From positions 81,633 through 145,632 of the forward strand of contig MEOQ01000012.1 in the NCBI GenBank assembly GCA_001769275.1: a stretch of DNA of 64,000 bases, given 5' to 3'. Origin of the DNA: Bacteroidetes bacterium GWF2_43_63. Lineage in GTDB: Bacteria; Bacteroidota; Bacteroidia; Bacteroidales; DTU049. The position numbers and the translations under genes are program-made. Positions within the stretch are counted from its first letter, which is position 1. Every line of letters starts with the position of its first letter. The notes under the pieces are model-generated. The model did not search any database and was not told the origin of the DNA. It was given only the letters and a program-made list of their open reading frames with translations. Below are positions 39,118 through 48,525 of this stretch, in pieces.

Positions 39118-40355
39118 ACATTCTCCTGATTAATCACTATGCCGGTTCACCTGCCATGGGCATGGAATACCGGCCCTACTACATGGCCCGGGAATGGACA
39201 AAAGCGGGGCACCATGTAACAATCGTTGCAGCCAACAATGCACATGTTCGCACAATTCAACCGCGGACTAAGCATAAGTTTCAGGAAGAAATTATCGACG
39301 GCATCACTTATTTATGGGTAAAGACGCCAGCCTATCATGGCAATGGTTTTAAGCGGATTCTGAATATGTTCTGCTTCTATAAAAAAGTAAAACGAGCTGC
39401 AAGAAAGCTTGCACTTAAATATAATCCGGATGCAGTGATTGCTTCATCAACTTATCCGATGGATAATTACGCTGCATGCAAAATTGCCCGAATTGCCAAA
39501 GCAAAATATTTCTTCGAAGTGCATGACCTCTGGCCGCTTTCGCCCATGGAACTTGGCGGATACAAAGCGTCGCATCCCTTTATTAAGTATTTGCAACACG
39601 CCGAAGATTTCGCCTACAAACATGTTGACGGAGTAATTTCAATGCTACCGAAAACACTGGAATATATGCAAAGCCGCGGGCTCGACCCCGGTAAATGGCA
39701 TTTTGTGCCGAATGGGATTAACACCGCCGAATGGAATCAACAAGAGCCTATTCCAATTGATTTGAAGTTATTATTGCAAAAAATAAAAAGTGATTTCGAT
39801 TTTATTGTTGCTTACACAGGAAGTATCGGAATTGCAAACGCACTTGATTCTTTTATTGCAGCAGCAGCATTAATGAAGGATTTCAAAACAGCTTTCATTA
39901 TTGTTGGGAAGGGACCTGAAAAACAGCAGCTCATAAATTCATCACATAAACTCAATAACGTGTTTTTCTTTGAATCTGTAAAGAAAAGCCAGATTCCGGA
40001 TTTACTTTCTTATTTCGACGTGCTTTACATTGGTCTTCAAAGGCAATCTCTTTTTCGGTTCGGGGTTTCCCCAAATAAAATATTCGATTACATGATGGCA
40101 GGGAAACCGGTTTTACAGGCCATTGAAGCCGGAAATGACATAGTTGCAGATGCAAAATGCGGCATCACCGTTATGCCGGAAAATCCCGAAGCCATTGCAT
40201 CCGCATTGCGGGAATATTTATGCATGAGCATTGATGATCGCAACGCACTGGGTAAATCCGGACAAGCGTATGTTCTGCGTAACCACGATTACAAAATACT
40301 TGCAGCAAAATTTATCGACATTCTTTCGGCAAACAGTAAGTCAGATCAGGCATAA
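39114..40355 (+). CDS. Glycosyltransferase family 4 (WbuB-like)
   Basis: 413 residues. MNILLINHYAGSPAMGMEYR and the MARE-WTKAGHHVTIVAA block match the WbuB/WcaI group of GT4 enzymes. Donor domain: FIVAYTGSIGIANALDSFIA, IIVGKGPEKQQLI, and GVSPNKIFDYMMAGKPVLQA. Overlaps the previous gene by 4 nt and shares one base (TAATG) with the polymerase gene that follows. Confidence 0.9.
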   Translation: MNILLINHYAGSPAMGMEYRPYYMAREWTKAGHHVTIVAANNAHVRTIQPRTKHKFQEEIIDGITYLWVKTPAYHGNGFKRILNMFCFYKKVKRAARKLALKYNPDAVIASSTYPMDNYAACKIARIAKAKYFFEVHDLWPLSPMELGGYKASHPFIKYLQHAEDFAYKHVDGVISMLPKTLEYMQSRGLDPGKWHFVPNGINTAEWNQQEPIPIDLKLLLQKIKSDFDFIVAYTGSIGIANALDSFIAAAALMKDFKTAFIIVGKGPEKQQLINSSHKLNNVFFFESVKKSQIPDLLSYFDVLYIGLQRQSLFRFGVSPNKIFDYMMAGKPVLQAIEAGNDIVADAKCGITVMPENPEAIASALREYLCMSIDDRNALGKSGQAYVLRNHDYKILAAKFIDILSANSKSDQA

Positions 40356-41614
40356 TGCAAAACAGACAACAAATACATGCAAACATCAATCACTGGCTGA
40401 CAGCGATTCTGCTATTTGCATTGCCTCTTTACAAAAAAGCAACACCGATTATTGTAATACTGCTTTTATTAAACTGGCTCGCTGAAGGCCGCTTCAGAGC
40501 ACGGTTTACAACGCTGTTTACCAACAAAGGCATATACCGTTTTGTATTTGCTTTGCTCATTCTGTTTTATATAATGCATGTTGCAGCCCTGTTATATACT
40601 GACAACAGCAAAGCCGGATTGTTTGAGCTTGAAAAAAAACTTTCATTTCTGGTCCTTCCATTGATATTTTTTCCTGTATCAAATTCCGGATTTTCACGCA
40701 CACAACTTAAACAATTGCTGCTTTCGTATCTGGCAGGCACGCTGGCCATTTCGCTTTTCTGCCTCACGCAGTCGCTCATCCGGTTTGCCCAAACAGGTGA
40801 TTCCTCTGTGATGTACTATGTCAATTTCACGCAATTTGAGCATCCGACCTATTATGCCATGTACATGATTACAGCGCTGATATTGGTGGTTGGCGTATTA
40901 ATTACAGAATGGAAAAACCTTAAATCCATTTTGAGAATTGCAGCAGTGGCGCTTGTGCCCTATTATATCCTGATAATAATGCTTGCCAATTCCCGCGCAG
41001 CCATCATTGCAATGACGCTTGTTGCCATACTGACCATCGTATATTTTATTATCAGAACAAAAAAGTACACAATCGGACTAATCCTTTTATTGGCTCTGTG
41101 TGCGGGTTTCCCAGCTGGACGCTATCTGATGCCCCATGTGTATGACCGTTTCCTTTTCGGGCTGGACGAAGTTTTTGCTGCCAGGAAAATGGAAGATATA
41201 AAACACTGGAACGGCACCACCCTTCGCGTTCAGGTGTATTACTGCGATGCTGAACTGATCAAAGAAAATTTCTGGGCCGGTGTTTCACCAGGCGACGTGT
41301 GTGATGAACTCGCCGGGAAATACAGCAAATATGGATTCCGACACGCCCTCGAAAGAAACTACAATGCGCACAATCAGTTTTTGCAGACCTTTATTGGTCT
41401 GGGCATCGCCGGATTTCTCGTCTTGCTGTTGATAGTTTTGATTCCATTTATTTATGCTGCGCGTAAAAACGATTATGTATTGATGGCGTTTACACTAATG
41501 GTGTCGGTGCTTTTTATGTTCGAATCGATGCTGCAGCTTCAGGCAGGAATAATGTTTATAGCAGCAGGCATTAGTCTGCTGACCATACGAAACAGAAAAA
41601 CTATTATTGAATAA
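40355..41614 (+). CDS. O-antigen ligase/polymerase-like membrane protein
   Basis: 419 residues, about 11 helices with a large periplasmic loop holding GVSPGDVCDELAGKYSKYG, then YNAHNQFLQTFIGLGIAGFL, the conserved HNQFLQxxxxxG motif of the O-antigen ligase family. Second protein of this class in the window (the other is at 31151), so the locus may have separate polymerase and ligase. Last gene of the plus operon. Confidence 0.85.
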   Translation: MQNRQQIHANINHWLTAILLFALPLYKKATPIIVILLLLNWLAEGRFRARFTTLFTNKGIYRFVFALLILFYIMHVAALLYTDNSKAGLFELEKKLSFLVLPLIFFPVSNSGFSRTQLKQLLLSYLAGTLAISLFCLTQSLIRFAQTGDSSVMYYVNFTQFEHPTYYAMYMITALILVVGVLITEWKNLKSILRIAAVALVPYYILIIMLANSRAAIIAMTLVAILTIVYFIIRTKKYTIGLILLLALCAGFPAGRYLMPHVYDRFLFGLDEVFAARKMEDIKHWNGTTLRVQVYYCDAELIKENFWAGVSPGDVCDELAGKYSKYGFRHALERNYNAHNQFLQTFIGLGIAGFLVLLLIVLIPFIYAARKNDYVLMAFTLMVSVLFMFESMLQLQAGIMFIAAGISLLTIRNRKTIIE

Positions 41615-41620
41615 AAATAC

Positions 41621-42157
41621 TTAATTCATTTTTGACCTGCGTCCGCATGGATTCGGACAGCTGCCGCAATTTCCGTCACAGCGCCATACATTGACGACCG
41701 GCTGAAAAACGATACTATGCGCCGAAGTCCATTGCGAATAAGCCTTGTCAGCTGTAACGGTCCGTAGCTTCCAGTAAAGCGGCTGAGAGCTGGCCTCTGT
41801 AAAGCTCAGGCTATAAACGGTATCTTTCACTAACACTGTCTCAGCGGATTCAAAATCGCTGCTCCAACTGTACATTAGTTCGTATTTGTTCTCGTTTCCT
41901 GTACTGTGCCAGGCAAACATCACGGATTGTCCGTTGATAATAAGCTTGTTTGCAGGAGAAAATACCATGGGCGTATCCGGCATAAAATCTTCTATGCTGG
42001 TATTTGCAAAATCGGCCGATCCGGGAATAATCATCGGTCGGGATGCACTTACACTGCTGGATTGTACAGATACAAATCCAACTACAAATACAACAGAAGT
42101 TAAAATCAAAAGTCCGGGCAGAAGCCGCTTTAAAAAAGAAATCGCTTTCACTTTCAC
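41621..42157 (-). CDS. Secreted or anchored protein with Cys-rich tail, unknown function
   Basis: 178 residues. A hydrophobic N-terminus (LLPGLLILTSVVFVVGFV) anchors or exports it. Residues 70-150 form an Ig/Fn3-like beta domain (VMFAWHSTGNENKYELMYSW, PLYWKLRTVTADKAYSQWTS). It ends CDGNCGSCPNPCGRRSKMN, a C-x3-C-x2-C-x3-C motif that could bind metal or form disulfides. No family recognised. Convergent to the polymerase gene with only a 6-nt gap. Confidence 0.6.
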   Translation of the reverse strand: MKVKAISFLKRLLPGLLILTSVVFVVGFVSVQSSSVSASRPMIIPGSADFANTSIEDFMPDTPMVFSPANKLIINGQSVMFAWHSTGNENKYELMYSWSSDFESAETVLVKDTVYSLSFTEASSQPLYWKLRTVTADKAYSQWTSAHSIVFQPVVNVWRCDGNCGSCPNPCGRRSKMN

Positions 42158-42240
42158 AATTCAAAGTTTTTTGAGACCTTGCTTTGACGAAAAATTCCCG
42201 CCTGTGTAAAATGAAAAAACAATTTTTAAGAATTTTTCAC

Positions 42241-42272
42241 AAAAAAGCCTCCGGAAATATAACTCCGGAGGC
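42241..42272 (-). terminator. Intrinsic terminator after the peptidase gene
   Basis: Minus strand: GCCTCCGGA (42264-42272), 8-nt loop, TCCGGAGGC (42247-42255), followed by TTTTTT. A 9-bp perfect GC-rich stem. Confidence 0.9.
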
Positions 42273-42296
42273 TTGTGAGATTTTTAGAAAAACGTT

Positions 42297-44363
42297 TTAT
42301 TTCGAAGCGTTCACGACTTTTACGGATTCAGATGCAGCTTTCAATAAAGGATCCGAAGACAATTTGCTGCCGGTGGCCTCTACCATCCATGCATCAGGTG
42401 TCAGGCGGCCCAGCGAATAAATGCGCAGAACCTCACCTGCAAAATCTTTTCCTTTCAGATGCTGCTCGAGCTGAAACTGAATGAGATGGCCAAGTGGATA
42501 AGCGGAGAGATAAAGTGGTGCATCTATCATATGGCTGTAAATCGCCAGAATTGTCTGATCCTTAATGCCGAATACTGGCGCATAATACTTGTTCCAGACA
42601 TCTTTGGCAATGATAATCACCTGCTCTTTCAATTGCTTCGGCGTTGCATCAGGATTTTCATACATCCATTTCCAGACATTCATGTCAACAAGGCTTACAC
42701 CCATAATTTCGTACAATGACCAGGCAATTTCAAGGTTTTCGTATTCATGAACGAGCGCATCATTGTTCTTCATGCCGAGCAATTGCAGATCGCGGCTTTG
42801 AAAAACAAAGGCAAGCGCCTCAGTGAATGCGGTGTTGGGCACACCATGCAACATGTAGTTGTCAACGAAATGGATTGAAACGGTTTGCTCTACATTATGA
42901 CCAAATTCATGCACGGCAATGTTATATCCTTTGTAATTCATTCCTGTGCCGGCAATACGGGTGCGAAGGTGACTTACATCATTTTTCATGGCCGATCCCC
43001 AGGCATGACCACTGCCAACGGCTGGATCAACAGCGATGTACGAAGAAATGTATTCTGCTTTTTGAGCATCAAATCCAAGTTTTTTCAAAAGACCGGGCAA
43101 AGCTTTATTAAATGCAATATTGTCGGGATAGAGCTTTTGAGTGACTTTGTCGAGTTCAGCCTCATTCAGCCCGGCACGTGAAGTGAATCCGTTGTACCAG
43201 ATATCGAACGGGCGAAGTTTACGACCCAGACGATTTTCAATGGTTTTCCCAATTTCCTTAATCACAGGAGATGAGACAAAGCTGATGAAAAGTTTTTCAA
43301 CATCGGCCTGTGCCATTTCCATGTCAGCGTCAAACTTGCGCGAAATGTAGTTTTCGTTGTAAGGATAGTATGGATCAAGTTCTTTAAGTGCTTTGAAATT
43401 GTTCAGCAATACTTCGTAGCGCTTGTCAGGTTCCGGATCTGCACTGATTTCTTTTCCATTTTCAGTCACTTTGTTGGTAACCGGATTCCACAATGCAGCA
43501 CCGTTATTAATCACTTTTTGCGGTATGCTCTGATCGATAATCCGCTGCATAACCTGATAAATCATTTCTTGCTTTGCCAGGCCCAGTGTGGTGTCGGCGT
43601 AATTCGATTTGAGTTCGTCGCGCAGGCCCCAGTGGGTGATCAGTACTTTGTCTTCTGTAAAATATTTTTGGCCTTTATCATTCAAAAGACTGCCCATGTA
43701 GATATTATAATTCGAAATGTAGCTGTCGCTTTTCACCATGGTTTCCGATGCCTTCAGCAGCAGATCGGACGGAGCACGGGCGATGAACATATCGCCAAGC
43801 CGCGCCATACCCCACTGTCGGGCAGTCCATTTCTTACCCAGCTCATTTTTTTCCTTCAATGTGTAATATGGGAAGTTGAGCAGAACAGCAAAAGCTGTTT
43901 TATTATTGTACATGTCTTCGGCAAAATGAGCCGTCACATCCCAGGAGCCAAACATCTCATCAACCGGCATTACCGTGCCGCGTGGCTCATGAATATTGCG
44001 CATCAGCTCGATGGTCATCCTATTGTAATGACCATAAATCTGCTCGAAATAATAATTGTATTTATCAAACAATGTGTCGAGGTCGGTGCCTGTTGGCGTG
44101 AAATTATCAATGCAGAATCGGATGAAAGTGCTGTCGGCACCGTCCTCTTTACGCCACATTTCAGAAACCTGCTCGATTCCTTTATTAATGCGGAATTCGT
44201 CGGTCTTTCCGAATTTCGCCATCAGACTGTCTTTGGCTGTTGTCAGCGTTTCTTTTTTAATGCTGCTCATCGATTTTTTTTCTTTATCCTTTTTTGGTCC
44301 GCAAGCTGAAAACAGAAATGCTCCGGCAAGAACCATCATTGAGAGTAAAAATATTTTTTTCAT
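42297..44363 (-). CDS. Lipoprotein zinc metallopeptidase (M3-like gluzincin)
   Basis: About 688 residues. The ATG at 44363 gives a lipoprotein signal (...GAFLFSACG, Cys20). Zinc motif HEFGH at residues 485-489, with a downstream Glu near 515 (NTAFTEALAFVFQ), a pattern like the HEXXH...E of M3/gluzincin peptidases; family choice is by eye. It sits on the membrane surface and would cut peptides in the periplasm or outside. A strong terminator follows the gene, so it is probably monocistronic. Confidence 0.8.
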   Translation of the reverse strand: MKKIFLLSMMVLAGAFLFSACGPKKDKEKKSMSSIKKETLTTAKDSLMAKFGKTDEFRINKGIEQVSEMWRKEDGADSTFIRFCIDNFTPTGTDLDTLFDKYNYYFEQIYGHYNRMTIELMRNIHEPRGTVMPVDEMFGSWDVTAHFAEDMYNNKTAFAVLLNFPYYTLKEKNELGKKWTARQWGMARLGDMFIARAPSDLLLKASETMVKSDSYISNYNIYMGSLLNDKGQKYFTEDKVLITHWGLRDELKSNYADTTLGLAKQEMIYQVMQRIIDQSIPQKVINNGAALWNPVTNKVTENGKEISADPEPDKRYEVLLNNFKALKELDPYYPYNENYISRKFDADMEMAQADVEKLFISFVSSPVIKEIGKTIENRLGRKLRPFDIWYNGFTSRAGLNEAELDKVTQKLYPDNIAFNKALPGLLKKLGFDAQKAEYISSYIAVDPAVGSGHAWGSAMKNDVSHLRTRIAGTGMNYKGYNIAVHEFGHNVEQTVSIHFVDNYMLHGVPNTAFTEALAFVFQSRDLQLLGMKNNDALVHEYENLEIAWSLYEIMGVSLVDMNVWKWMYENPDATPKQLKEQVIIIAKDVWNKYYAPVFGIKDQTILAIYSHMIDAPLYLSAYPLGHLIQFQLEQHLKGKDFAGEVLRIYSLGRLTPDAWMVEATGSKLSSDPLLKAASESVKVVNASK

Positions 44364-44502
44364 TGGGGTGAGTTTGGAGAGCAAATATACATCAATAATA
44401 TCAACTTTAAATGAAAGCTGCTGTCGTTTTCAATTTTGACAAAATGGTGGCAATTATTGTTGAAAAATATATATTCCAGATCTATTGCTAAGAAATATTT
44501 AT

Positions 44503-44510
44503 TATCTTTG
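44503..44510 (+). promoter_or_regulatory. -7 promoter box 10 nt before the T9SS cargo gene
   Basis: TATCTTTG followed by AAATAAAAGA and the ATG at 44521, predicting a leader of only 6-7 nt. TTG lies 15 nt upstream, closer than usual. Confidence 0.4.
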
Positions 44511-44520
44511 AAATAAAAGA

Positions 44521-46794
44521 ATGAAAAATGTTGCACTGGTTTTTTATTTTCTAGTAGTTTTATCAACCAGTTTGTTCTCCCAGATTTATCAATGGGACTG
44601 GGTGGAGAAAATTGAAGGCAACGGAACTCAAAACATAACGGCTCTACATTGCGGAAACGGCAAGGTATTCCACGCCGGAACATTTCAGGACACCGTTGAA
44701 ATTGGAGTTGATCCTTATATTGCTGAAGGAGTCAGTGATGCATTCCTTTGTGTTTATAACGACTCCAATGTTTTGATTAAAAAAATTATTTTTCATGGCA
44801 ATGGCGTTGAAAGCATAGGCAGCGTTCTCACTGACAATAGTGGTAATTTTTGGCTGATCGGTGAAACTTCAGACACATTGAAATTCGACAATAACGTTCT
44901 TCCAAATACATCGGGCAATACTGTTTTCATCCTTAAGTTTGATCAGAATTTCATGCTTGTTTCATCTAAAATGAATTCAGGACCTGCAAGTGCTTATGTT
45001 TCGGGGCCAGTTGCCACCTGGAACCATGAGAACAGCCGAATCGTGATATCCGGAAACGTATCCGGCAATAATGTGTTTTTTGACGGCACTGAAATAGCAT
45101 CTAACACGGTTTTTACGGCCAGTTATAATCCCGGATCCAATCAGTTTGAATGGGCAAGTCAATTCAACTGCGACGCATCGGTTAAAGATATTGTGATATG
45201 TGATTCCGGTTACATATATTTATCCGGTAGTTTTCATCATATCTATATTCCATCTCAGGGATTGAGTATGAATGCCAGTAGTGGTGCCGATGGATTTTTA
45301 ATGAAATGCGATACATCAGGTAATCTTTTATGGGTTTCAAGGATTGGTGGTTATTATGATGAGCAATTGTCGAGTATTGAATTCACGGACAATCAAAATG
45401 TTGTAGTAACTGGGTATATTTCAACAACCGGGACAATTGTTTCCTCATACAACTGGCTTTTGGACACCATAACTCCATACGGCCCATACAACATGGGAGA
45501 TATGGTTCTTGCAAAATACTCTCCTGCCGGTGAAGTCATACAGGTAAAAACAGCAGGTGGCAATAATAGTGATAAAGGGTATGACATTGGTAAAGACCAG
45601 AATGGATTGTTGTATATTTCAGGTAGTGTTGTATGGTCATATCAGGATTCAATATGGTTTGACAGTATTGGATTTCTTCATTATGGTGGCCATGTCCCCT
45701 TTGTTGCAATATACGATCAGGATTTGAATCCGCTTCACGTGTTTTATTCGCAATATTGCGATCATACAGAAGCACAGAAATTAGCAATACTCAATGACAG
45801 TAGTATATATACATCAGGAACTTTTTGCGGAGAATCCACTTTTTCGGACATCATTATTCAATCGTCAGATTTATGCCCTGGTTCTTGGGATGTGAGTGAT
45901 GTTTTCATTTCTCATATCAGGAAAGCCAATATGTTTGGCCGAATTCAGGGGACATTGTATTTATCAGGTAACCCGCTCGAATTTATTGTAAGTCTCTTCC
46001 AAAAAACTGGTCCATCTGATGCATCTTTCATTATGAAGAAATGGACGGATTATCAGGGCCATTATTATTTTGATGTTTATAGTCCGGGCGAATATTTCGT
46101 CAGGGGTGAAACCTATGACCATTGTCCAACATATTACCTGAAAGAATACCTCTGGACCGAAGCAGAATTATTTGATATTCAAAGCGACACACTCATCGAC
46201 AATATTGACATCCATTTGTTTGTAAATCAGAATCTGGGAGGCAATAATGAAATAAGCGGCACTGTTTATAGTCAGGATTCAATTCCTTTGCAATGGGTAA
46301 GGCTAATTCTGACTGATACTATCGGTACTTTCATTGCGATGGAATACTCTGACTCAATAGGATTTTATAAGTTTACAAATATCCCGGCAGGAACCTACAA
46401 CCTGCTTGCAGACACTTCCGGAATTAATATTTCATCATACTACACTATCACCATCAATGATGCAAAAGCTTCTTACTCGGATTATGATTTTATAATGTGT
46501 ATGAATTCCATGATCTGCACCTTGGGCGAAGTTGGAATAGCAAAACCAGCCCATCAATTAAATTGCATTTTCCCAAATCCGGCCAGCAATTTCTTTGTTA
46601 TCAATGCGGAAAATATTATCCCGGAAAGCATATCTCTCTATTCTATAGATGGCAAAGAAATACAAATAAGTGTTCATGCCAGGGATCATCAATGTCAGGT
46701 GACATTGAACGAGGACATTTCAGGATTGTGTTTGTTGAAATTTAAAACATCCAATGACGAGTTTGTGTCCAGAATGGTATTGATACAACAATAA
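44521..46794 (+). CDS. T9SS-secreted beta-propeller-like protein
   Basis: 757 residues. Signal peptide MKNVALVFYFLVVLSTSLFS. Residues 30-470 hold repeated blades with a GNxxxxG and DAFLxxYD-like pattern (VSDAFLCVYNDSN, GNTVFILKFDQNF, ADGFLMKCDTSGN), as in SBBP-type propellers. Two beta domains follow, the second carboxypeptidase-regulatory-like (NEISGTVYSQDSIPL). The last 80 residues, CIFPNPASNFFVINAENI onward, are a T9SS type A sorting domain. It should be exported and anchored to or released from the cell surface. Function unknown. Confidence 0.85.
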   Translation: MKNVALVFYFLVVLSTSLFSQIYQWDWVEKIEGNGTQNITALHCGNGKVFHAGTFQDTVEIGVDPYIAEGVSDAFLCVYNDSNVLIKKIIFHGNGVESIGSVLTDNSGNFWLIGETSDTLKFDNNVLPNTSGNTVFILKFDQNFMLVSSKMNSGPASAYVSGPVATWNHENSRIVISGNVSGNNVFFDGTEIASNTVFTASYNPGSNQFEWASQFNCDASVKDIVICDSGYIYLSGSFHHIYIPSQGLSMNASSGADGFLMKCDTSGNLLWVSRIGGYYDEQLSSIEFTDNQNVVVTGYISTTGTIVSSYNWLLDTITPYGPYNMGDMVLAKYSPAGEVIQVKTAGGNNSDKGYDIGKDQNGLLYISGSVVWSYQDSIWFDSIGFLHYGGHVPFVAIYDQDLNPLHVFYSQYCDHTEAQKLAILNDSSIYTSGTFCGESTFSDIIIQSSDLCPGSWDVSDVFISHIRKANMFGRIQGTLYLSGNPLEFIVSLFQKTGPSDASFIMKKWTDYQGHYYFDVYSPGEYFVRGETYDHCPTYYLKEYLWTEAELFDIQSDTLIDNIDIHLFVNQNLGGNNEISGTVYSQDSIPLQWVRLILTDTIGTFIAMEYSDSIGFYKFTNIPAGTYNLLADTSGINISSYYTITINDAKASYSDYDFIMCMNSMICTLGEVGIAKPAHQLNCIFPNPASNFFVINAENIIPESISLYSIDGKEIQISVHARDHQCQVTLNEDISGLCLLKFKTSNDEFVSRMVLIQQ

Positions 46795-46797
46795 TCA

Positions 46798-47190
46798 TCA
46801 ATGCCCGCCACAGCTACAACCACCTTCACCGGCAACAGGCAACCCAGCTTCAATCCAGGCATGCAGGCCTCCGTCGAGATTGTAGACTTCGGTGAATCCT
46901 TTTTGCTGCAATAAATCAACTGCCTGAACGCTGCGTATTCCGTGATTGCAAATAAGAACAAGCGGAGTATTTGCAGGCAGCTCTCCGACGAGTTCCTCAA
47001 GATGTGCCCACGGAAAAATCAGCAGCTGCGGGCAATCGACCGCTGAAACAATTATTTCATGTTCTTCGCGTACATCAACCGCCAGCGCGCTATTAGATTC
47101 AAAAGCCTTATAGGCATCGGCCGGCAAAACATGCCGGACACCATCGAGCTGAAAATTCTGATTGACCGGTGTTACAGAAAAAGCAAGCAT
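46798..47190 (-). CDS. Rhodanese-like domain protein
   Basis: 130 residues; single rhodanese domain with active Cys81 in ICNHGIRS, and FTEVYNLDGGLHAW, the usual C-terminal block. The tail GGCSCGGH adds two Cys and a His, which could bind a metal or sulfane sulfur. A -7 box TACCTTTG (47198-47205) lies 7 nt before its ATG. It faces away from the AAA ATPase gene across the 15-bp repeat. Confidence 0.85.
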   Translation of the reverse strand: MLAFSVTPVNQNFQLDGVRHVLPADAYKAFESNSALAVDVREEHEIIVSAVDCPQLLIFPWAHLEELVGELPANTPLVLICNHGIRSVQAVDLLQQKGFTEVYNLDGGLHAWIEAGLPVAGEGGCSCGGH

Positions 47191-47257
47191 TTTTTTGCAA
47201 AGGTACTGAATTCATCATGAGAATAACATTTTGCGATGATCTTAATATATAACTTTT

Positions 47258-47332
47258 TTGTTACTAACTTATTTGTTACTATCTATTTTGTTACTAACTT
47301 ATTTGTTACTAACATAATTGTTACTACTAAAA
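47258..47332. repeat. Five 15-bp direct repeats
   Basis: TTGTTACTA recurs at 47258, 47273, 47288, 47303 and 47318, an exact 15-nt period; copies 1 and 3 are TTGTTACTAACTTAT, the others vary in the last 6 bases. No gene overlaps it. The last copy supplies the TTG used as the -33 box of the ATPase gene. Confidence 0.85.
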
Positions 47333-47346
47333 TTTGTTTATCTTTG
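47318..47346 (+). promoter_or_regulatory. Promoter of the ATPase, -33 box inside the repeat
   Basis: TTG (47318-47320), 18 nt, TATCTTTG (47339-47346); leader about 38 nt to the ATG at 47389. The -33 box is the start of the fifth 15-bp repeat. Confidence 0.5.
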
Positions 47347-47388
47347 TTGTAGAAAGAATTAGAAGCGGAAATCAACAAAATATGTGAC

Positions 47389-48519
47389 ATGGAAGCACCC
47401 TTCATTTTTGGAAAAATCGCACAATTTGAGGAATTCACTGGTCGCGAAAACCAGACTGAACGATTGATAACAAACTTCAGTTCCGGAACCAATACTATCC
47501 TGATTTCACCTAGGCGCTGGGGTAAAACTTCATTGGTGTTGCATACCTCAAGCGTTTACATGAAGCGGTACAAGAACGACCGGGTTGTAATTATTGACCT
47601 GAACAACATCAGATCCGAACAGGAATTCTATGAGAAATACGTCAATCAGATCATGCGGGCATTATCGACAAGAATCACTGAATTTACAGAAAACACCAAA
47701 ACATTTCTGAGCAGATTCATTCCAAGAATCAGTTACAGTCCAGACCGGCAAAACGAAATTTCTGTTTCGTTAGACTGGGAAGCTGCTGGTCAGGATGCTG
47801 ATGAGATTATCAACCTTCCTCAAAAAATAGCAGCGAAAAAAGGCATACGCATCATTGTTTGTCTCGATGAATTTCAGAACATTATGGTGTTTGAAAATCC
47901 GCTGGCGTTTCAGAAAAAACTGCGTTCGCACTGGCAAAATCACCGTCGTGTCACCTATTGCCTATACGGGAGCCGGCGTGGGCTGATGACCGAATTATTC
48001 ACCCATTCATCGATGCCGTTTTACAAATTCGGAGACCTGATGTTTCTTGAAAAAATAGAGGAAAAGCAATGGGTAAAATTTTTCATCAAACGTTTTAAGG
48101 ACACAGGTAAAAAAATCAATGCTGCCGATGCGGCACTGATAGCGCAGAAAGTCGAAAATCATCCTTTTTATGCGCAACAGCTTGCACAACTCACCTGGCT
48201 GCGAGCCAGAAAAACCGCCAACGCCGACATTGTAAACGAAGCCACAGAGAGTCTGATGGATCAACTCAGCTATTTGTTTCAGAATCTGGCTGACAGTCTA
48301 CCATCGAGCCAGCTGGGCTTTCTACATGCCATCATCAACAAAGAAACAAAATTCACGTCAGAAACGGTTATTCTTCGCTATAAGCTGAAATCATCAGCAC
48401 ATGTTTCACGGATAAAAAAGTCACTGATCGACAAGGATCTGATCGATTACAACAACAAAGAATACAATCTGAATGATCCGATGTTCAAGCTCTGGCTGAA
48501 GACAAGATATTTCGCCTGA
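47389..48519 (+). CDS. AAA ATPase of the archaeal-type family
   Basis: 376 residues. Walker A is PRRWGKTS (41-48), Walker B near residue 158 in IVCLDEFQNI, then LYGSRRGLMTELF. The C-terminal 100 residues (LHAIINKETKFTSETVILRY, LKSSAHVSRIKKSLIDKDLI) look like a winged-helix domain, as in the ATPase family often given as archaeal-type ATPases. Role unknown. It sits alone, with a promoter overlapping the repeat array; the 3' neighbour is convergent. Confidence 0.85.
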   Translation: MEAPFIFGKIAQFEEFTGRENQTERLITNFSSGTNTILISPRRWGKTSLVLHTSSVYMKRYKNDRVVIIDLNNIRSEQEFYEKYVNQIMRALSTRITEFTENTKTFLSRFIPRISYSPDRQNEISVSLDWEAAGQDADEIINLPQKIAAKKGIRIIVCLDEFQNIMVFENPLAFQKKLRSHWQNHRRVTYCLYGSRRGLMTELFTHSSMPFYKFGDLMFLEKIEEKQWVKFFIKRFKDTGKKINAADAALIAQKVENHPFYAQQLAQLTWLRARKTANADIVNEATESLMDQLSYLFQNLADSLPSSQLGFLHAIINKETKFTSETVILRYKLKSSAHVSRIKKSLIDKDLIDYNNKEYNLNDPMFKLWLKTRYFA

Positions 48520-48525
48520 TCGAAA

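Noticed and set aside
43518..44309. 263-codon frame antisense to the M3-like peptidase
   Set aside because: No recognisable domain or start signal; a shadow of the real gene, whose HEFGH motif and lipobox are clear.
47258..47332. CRISPR-like reading of the 15-bp repeats
   Set aside because: Repeat units are only 15 nt and contiguous, with no spacers and no cas genes nearby.
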